Below, piece after piece: positions 62,201 through 64,000 of a stretch of 64,000 bases of DNA (its first letter is position 1; every line of letters begins with the position of its first letter). The translations under genes and the position numbers were made by a program. A model generated the notes under the pieces. The model saw only the letters and a program-made list of their open reading frames with translations. It did no database searches and had not been told where the DNA came from. Origin of the DNA: JAGXRK01 sp963714415 (GTDB lineage: Bacteria > Bacteroidota > Ignavibacteria > Ignavibacteriales > Ignavibacteriaceae); contig CAVQOL010000025.1 of assembly GCA_963714415.1 (NCBI GenBank), positions 1-64,000 on the forward strand, given 5' to 3'.

Positions 62201-62799
62201 AAACAAGCGTGAGGCTGTGGATGTGTATATGCGTCAGTTGAGTTGACTAATTCGCCGCTCTGATAATCAACATAAAAATGTCCTTGAGATGGACCGGTAA
62301 TTCCATACGCCCAATTGAGTCCGGTATTAAACCATTGAGGACTATTAGGTGCGCACATTTGATTAGCCAGCATATAAGCTAATTCATCATAAAAAGCTTT
62401 TGCGTCCTCTTCACTGTCAAAATAATTAGCTTTCCAGCCCCAATATGTCCAGGTTCCTGCTAAACGATGAAATACTTGCTTCGAATCTGTTTCGGATGTT
62501 GATCTATCGTTTTCGGGCAACTGGCTTAAACTTTCTGTATCTGCTGTAGAAGGTTGAAGCCAGGTTGGAACACCTTTTTCTTTAACTTTTTTAAGTAATT
62601 TTGGTATGCCAGCTTTTCTAAAATATTTTTGTGCGACTATATCGGTTGCAACTTGTGACCAATTTTTAGGTACTGAAACATTTTCCATTTTAAAGACTAT
62701 TGAACCATCGGGATTTCTAATTTCTGAAGTTCTTTTTACAAATTCAAAAGAAGCAAAAGGATCAGTTCCGGCTTGGGTAAATAGTCTGGTTATTTTCAT
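59215..62799 (-). CDS. nrdJ: Adenosylcobalamin-dependent (class II) ribonucleotide reductase
   Basis: 1194 residues, the long class II form. The catalytic triad is Asn483, Cys485 and Glu487 (NPCSE). The redox-active pair is Cys456 (WACADPG) and Cys496 (DDTACNLAS). C-terminal CPECQSM ... CLKCMTCGSTTGC holds a zinc ribbon and a shuttle pair. SAGAIKSGGTTRRAAKMVTL and IAPTGTIGLVMDCDTTGVEP are family motifs. It makes dNTPs using coenzyme B12, so it does not need oxygen. AGGAGA precedes the ATG. No adjacent nrdA or nrdD is visible. Confidence 0.95.
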   Translation of the reverse strand: MKITRLFTQAGTDPFASFEFVKRTSEIRNPDGSIVFKMENVSVPKNWSQVATDIVAQKYFRKAGIPKLLKKVKEKGVPTWLQPSTADTESLSQLPENDRSTSETDSKQVFHRLAGTWTYWGWKANYFDSEEDAKAFYDELAYMLANQMCAPNSPQWFNTGLNWAYGITGPSQGHFYVDYQSGELVNSTDAYTHPQPHACFIQSVTDDLVTEGGIMDLWIREARLFKYGSGTGSNFSELRGLNEPLSGGGKSSGLMSFLKIGDRSAGAIKSGGTTRRAAKMVTLDMDHPDIEEYINWKVVEEQKVAALVAGSKLTSKHLNAIMKACYDEHPENDRFNKQLNKKLKHAVLEARKAEIPNSYIERVIQLAKMGFKSIEFPIYDTDWNSEAYATVSGQNSNNSVRVTNEFMNAVINDNDWNLYWRIEKRKAKKEARNPKPCRTLKARHLWNDVANSAWACADPGLQFHTTINEWHTCPEGGEIHASNPCSEYMFLDDTACNLASMNLVKFYNTKNHSFDIQAYRHTTKLWTIILEISVLMAQFPSKQIAKLSYEYRTLGLGYANLGSLLMLQGIPYDSAEAFAIASALTAIMHMTSYATSAEMAKELGPFPRYEENKENMLRVLRNHRRAAYNVPNEEYEGLSMFPTGINPQFCPSDLLKAARVDADKAVELGEQYGYRNAQVTVIAPTGTIGLVMDCDTTGVEPDFALVKFKKLAGGGYFKIINQSTPPALEKMGYNKDQINEIIKYAKGAGTLVGCPYINPESLKAKGFSDDALSKIEKALPTVFELSFAFNKFVLGTEFLVKKLGIDEAEVSSFDFNLLKNLGFSKQEISSANDYICGTMTIEGAPFLKHEHYPVFDCASKCGKKGTRFIKPAAHIKMMAAAQPFISGAISKTINLPAHATIEDVKDAYMMSWKLGLKANAIYRDGSKLSQPLNSVSEEEIEALMEEKDKNDIVKVAEKIIHRYIAKRRRLPDRRTGYTQKAKINGQSVYIRTGEYDNGQIGEIFIDMHREGAAFRSLLNCFAISISLGLQHGVPLEEFVDAFVFTRFEPSGIVSGNERIKMTTSVIDYIFRELAVTYLGRNDLAHVDSEEMVAKASRGIIKKLSEPEFESEEIISERLVELDKDNFNAFEYANSKEPQKVQENGGQKNSIYEKVRNAIDQGYTGDICPECQSMSMVRNGTCLKCMTCGSTTGCS

Positions 62800-63188
62800 T
62801 CAGTTCTCCTAATGACAGGGGCAATATTTACTGTAAAATTATTTAAGATATGTCGACTAAAAAACAAAGCGTTGGTTTGAAATTTTTTAAGGTTGTTTGT
62901 GCCTTAATTTTAATTCCAAACTCAAACTAAAAAAAAAATATTATAATTGAAATAGATTGTATGAACTCGAGAAAATAAATTTTTTGCTCGAAAAAAAAGA
63001 GGGCAATTTTAAGGCTAAAAAATCAAAAATCAAAATTAATTTTTATGGATTAATAGAATTTTTATAAATATTTTTTGGCACTCAATCAGTAATTACTGCC
63101 ACTTATACATTATCTCTTCAAAAGCAACTTTATTTAAGCTATTTTAGTTATAACAATATAAGCAAAATAAAATCATAAGGATGTAGAT
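62800..63188. other. Divergent intergenic region upstream of nrdJ and an ABC transporter gene
   Basis: 389 bases, very AT-rich, with no credible gene. A 12-bp palindrome CAGTAATTACTG lies at 63087-63098, ~90 bp before the ABC gene. No clear NrdR boxes or cobalamin riboswitch core was seen. Confidence 0.5.
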
Positions 63189-64000
63189 TTGAATCCTGAA
63201 AAAATAATTGAGATAAAAAACCTGACTAAAAACTTCAAAGAAGTTAAAGCGGTAAATAATCTTAACCTTAATGTTTACAGAGGTGATGTATTTGGATTTT
63301 TAGGTCCGAATGGAGCCGGAAAAAGTACAACTATCAGAATGCTTCTTTCTTTGATTCGCCCCAGTGAAGGAAGTATTAAAATATTTGATAAATTACTTAC
63401 GCAGAATAGAATTGAGATACTCAAAAATGTTGGCGCTATCGTCGAAAAACCTGATTTTTATGGAAATTTAAGCGCTTATAAGAACCTTGAAATCTTAGGT
63501 AGAATTTCGAGCAAAGAAATCAGCAGAAAACGAATTATGGAGATGCTTGAACTTGTGGGTTTAGATAAACGCGCAAAAAGCAAAGTAAAAACTTATTCTC
63601 ACGGAATGAAACAGAGACTTGGAATTGCGCAAGCTCTATTGCATGATCCTGATCTTATCATTCTTGATGAACCAACAACAGGATTAGATCCGCAAGGGAT
63701 GAAAGAAATTCGTGACCTGATTTTACAACTAAGTAAAGATCAGAAAAAAACTATTTTCCTTTCATCTCATATTCTTCACGAAGTTGAACTGGTAGCAAAC
63801 AGAATGATTATTATCGATAAAGGAATGACAAAAGTTGAAGGATATGTGCGTGATTTATTAAACGCAAACTTACTTAAAGTTACTTTTGAAATCGATGATG
63901 AAGAAAAATCTTTTAATCTACTCAAAGAAACAAAATGGATTGACAAAATTGATTCTAAATCAAAAGGTGTATTAGTGTTTTTTATTCAGAATGAAGAGAT
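63189..64000 (+). CDS. ABC transporter ATP-binding protein (3' end outside window)
   Basis: The TTG start at 63189 has AAGGA ~7 nt upstream. The frame is open to the right edge (270 codons). Walker A is GPNGAGKST (residues ~39-47), the signature is YSHGMKQRLGIAQALL (~135), Walker B/D-loop LIILDEPTTGLDPQGMKEIR (~158), and an H-loop follows in FLSSHILHEVE. This is the CcmA/DrrA-like class usually paired with an ABC-2 membrane permease, which would lie just beyond the window. Confidence 0.9.
   Translation, partial: MNPEKIIEIKNLTKNFKEVKAVNNLNLNVYRGDVFGFLGPNGAGKSTTIRMLLSLIRPSEGSIKIFDKLLTQNRIEILKNVGAIVEKPDFYGNLSAYKNLEILGRISSKEISRKRIMEMLELVGLDKRAKSKVKTYSHGMKQRLGIAQALLHDPDLIILDEPTTGLDPQGMKEIRDLILQLSKDQKKTIFLSSHILHEVELVANRMIIIDKGMTKVEGYVRDLLNANLLKVTFEIDDEEKSFNLLKETKWIDKIDSKSKGVLVFFIQNEE

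Noticed and set aside
63074..63098. TGGCAC upstream of the ABC gene as a sigma-54 -24 element.
   Set aside because: The required TTGC at -12 is absent at the right spacing, and no enhancer-binding protein gene lies nearby.
1..64000. CRISPR arrays, prophage, IS elements, toxin-antitoxin or defence operons.
   Set aside because: No regularly spaced repeats, transposase, integrase, phage structural genes or recognised defence domains were found. The XRE/membrane pair lacks toxin features.

Overview
The window looks like a piece of chromosome from a low-GC bacterium of the FCB group, most likely an Ignavibacteria-type lineage. Five points support this. (1) At least four loci end in the type IX secretion (T9SS) C-terminal sorting domain with the NYPNPFNPxT signature. 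(2) The primary sigma factor is short and lacks region 1.1. (3) The promoters that can be read combine a -35-like TTG with a TAnnTTTG -7 box. (4) There are many secreted or lipid-anchored proteins with relaxed lipoboxes. (5) Ribosomal protein forms are mixed: zinc-type S4 and L36, zinc-free 89-residue S14. The lineage call is an inference; no 16S gene is present.

Layout. 1-12.3 kb is an accessory zone. It holds tandem secreted hydrolase/beta-helix/T9SS genes, a SnoaL-like lipoprotein, an orphan T9SS tail, a secreted alpha/beta hydrolase, a GAF-SpoIIE phosphatase, a heavily frameshifted YCF48-like T9SS gene, an XRE-regulator/membrane-protein pair with a readable promoter and operator, an outer-membrane barrel protein, a lipoprotein, and several short palindromic repeats. 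12.5-21.9 kb is a plus-strand run: an AlaA-type aminotransferase, an M16 peptidase (frameshifted), nuoG-nuoH-nuoI, a T9SS-sorted protein and a YifB/ComM ATPase. 22.0-22.7 kb holds tRNA-Tyr, tRNA-Gly, tRNA-Thr, rpmG and tRNA-Trp.

22.7-53.4 kb is one almost unbroken transcription/translation supercluster: secE-nusG-rplKAJL-rpoBC, then rpsL-rpsG-fusA-tuf, then S10-spc-alpha from rpsJ to rplQ. A tRNA-Gln gene sits inside it between rplR and rpsE. A strong GAAA-loop terminator closes it. 53.4-59.2 kb carries engB, a GAF/GAF/degenerate-GGDEF membrane protein, phosphopentomutase (frameshifted), the RpoD-like sigma factor and an NlpC/P60 lipoprotein. 59.2-62.8 kb is the B12-dependent ribonucleotide reductase on the minus strand. 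The right edge cuts an ABC-transporter ATPase gene.

A recurring caution: conserved genes (rplD, deoB, an M16 peptidase) and several accessory genes are each broken by single-base indels, while the reading frame on both sides is intact and conserved. Because rplD is normally essential, residual indel errors in the assembly are the simplest explanation, and the pseudogene calls here should be read in that light. I saw no CRISPR array, prophage, transposase or clear novel defence system. The most unusual items are the tRNA-Gln inside the spc operon, a 24-nt palindromic element inserted in frame into a T9SS sorting domain, the esterase/beta-helix/T9SS fusion, and the consistent hybrid promoter architecture.
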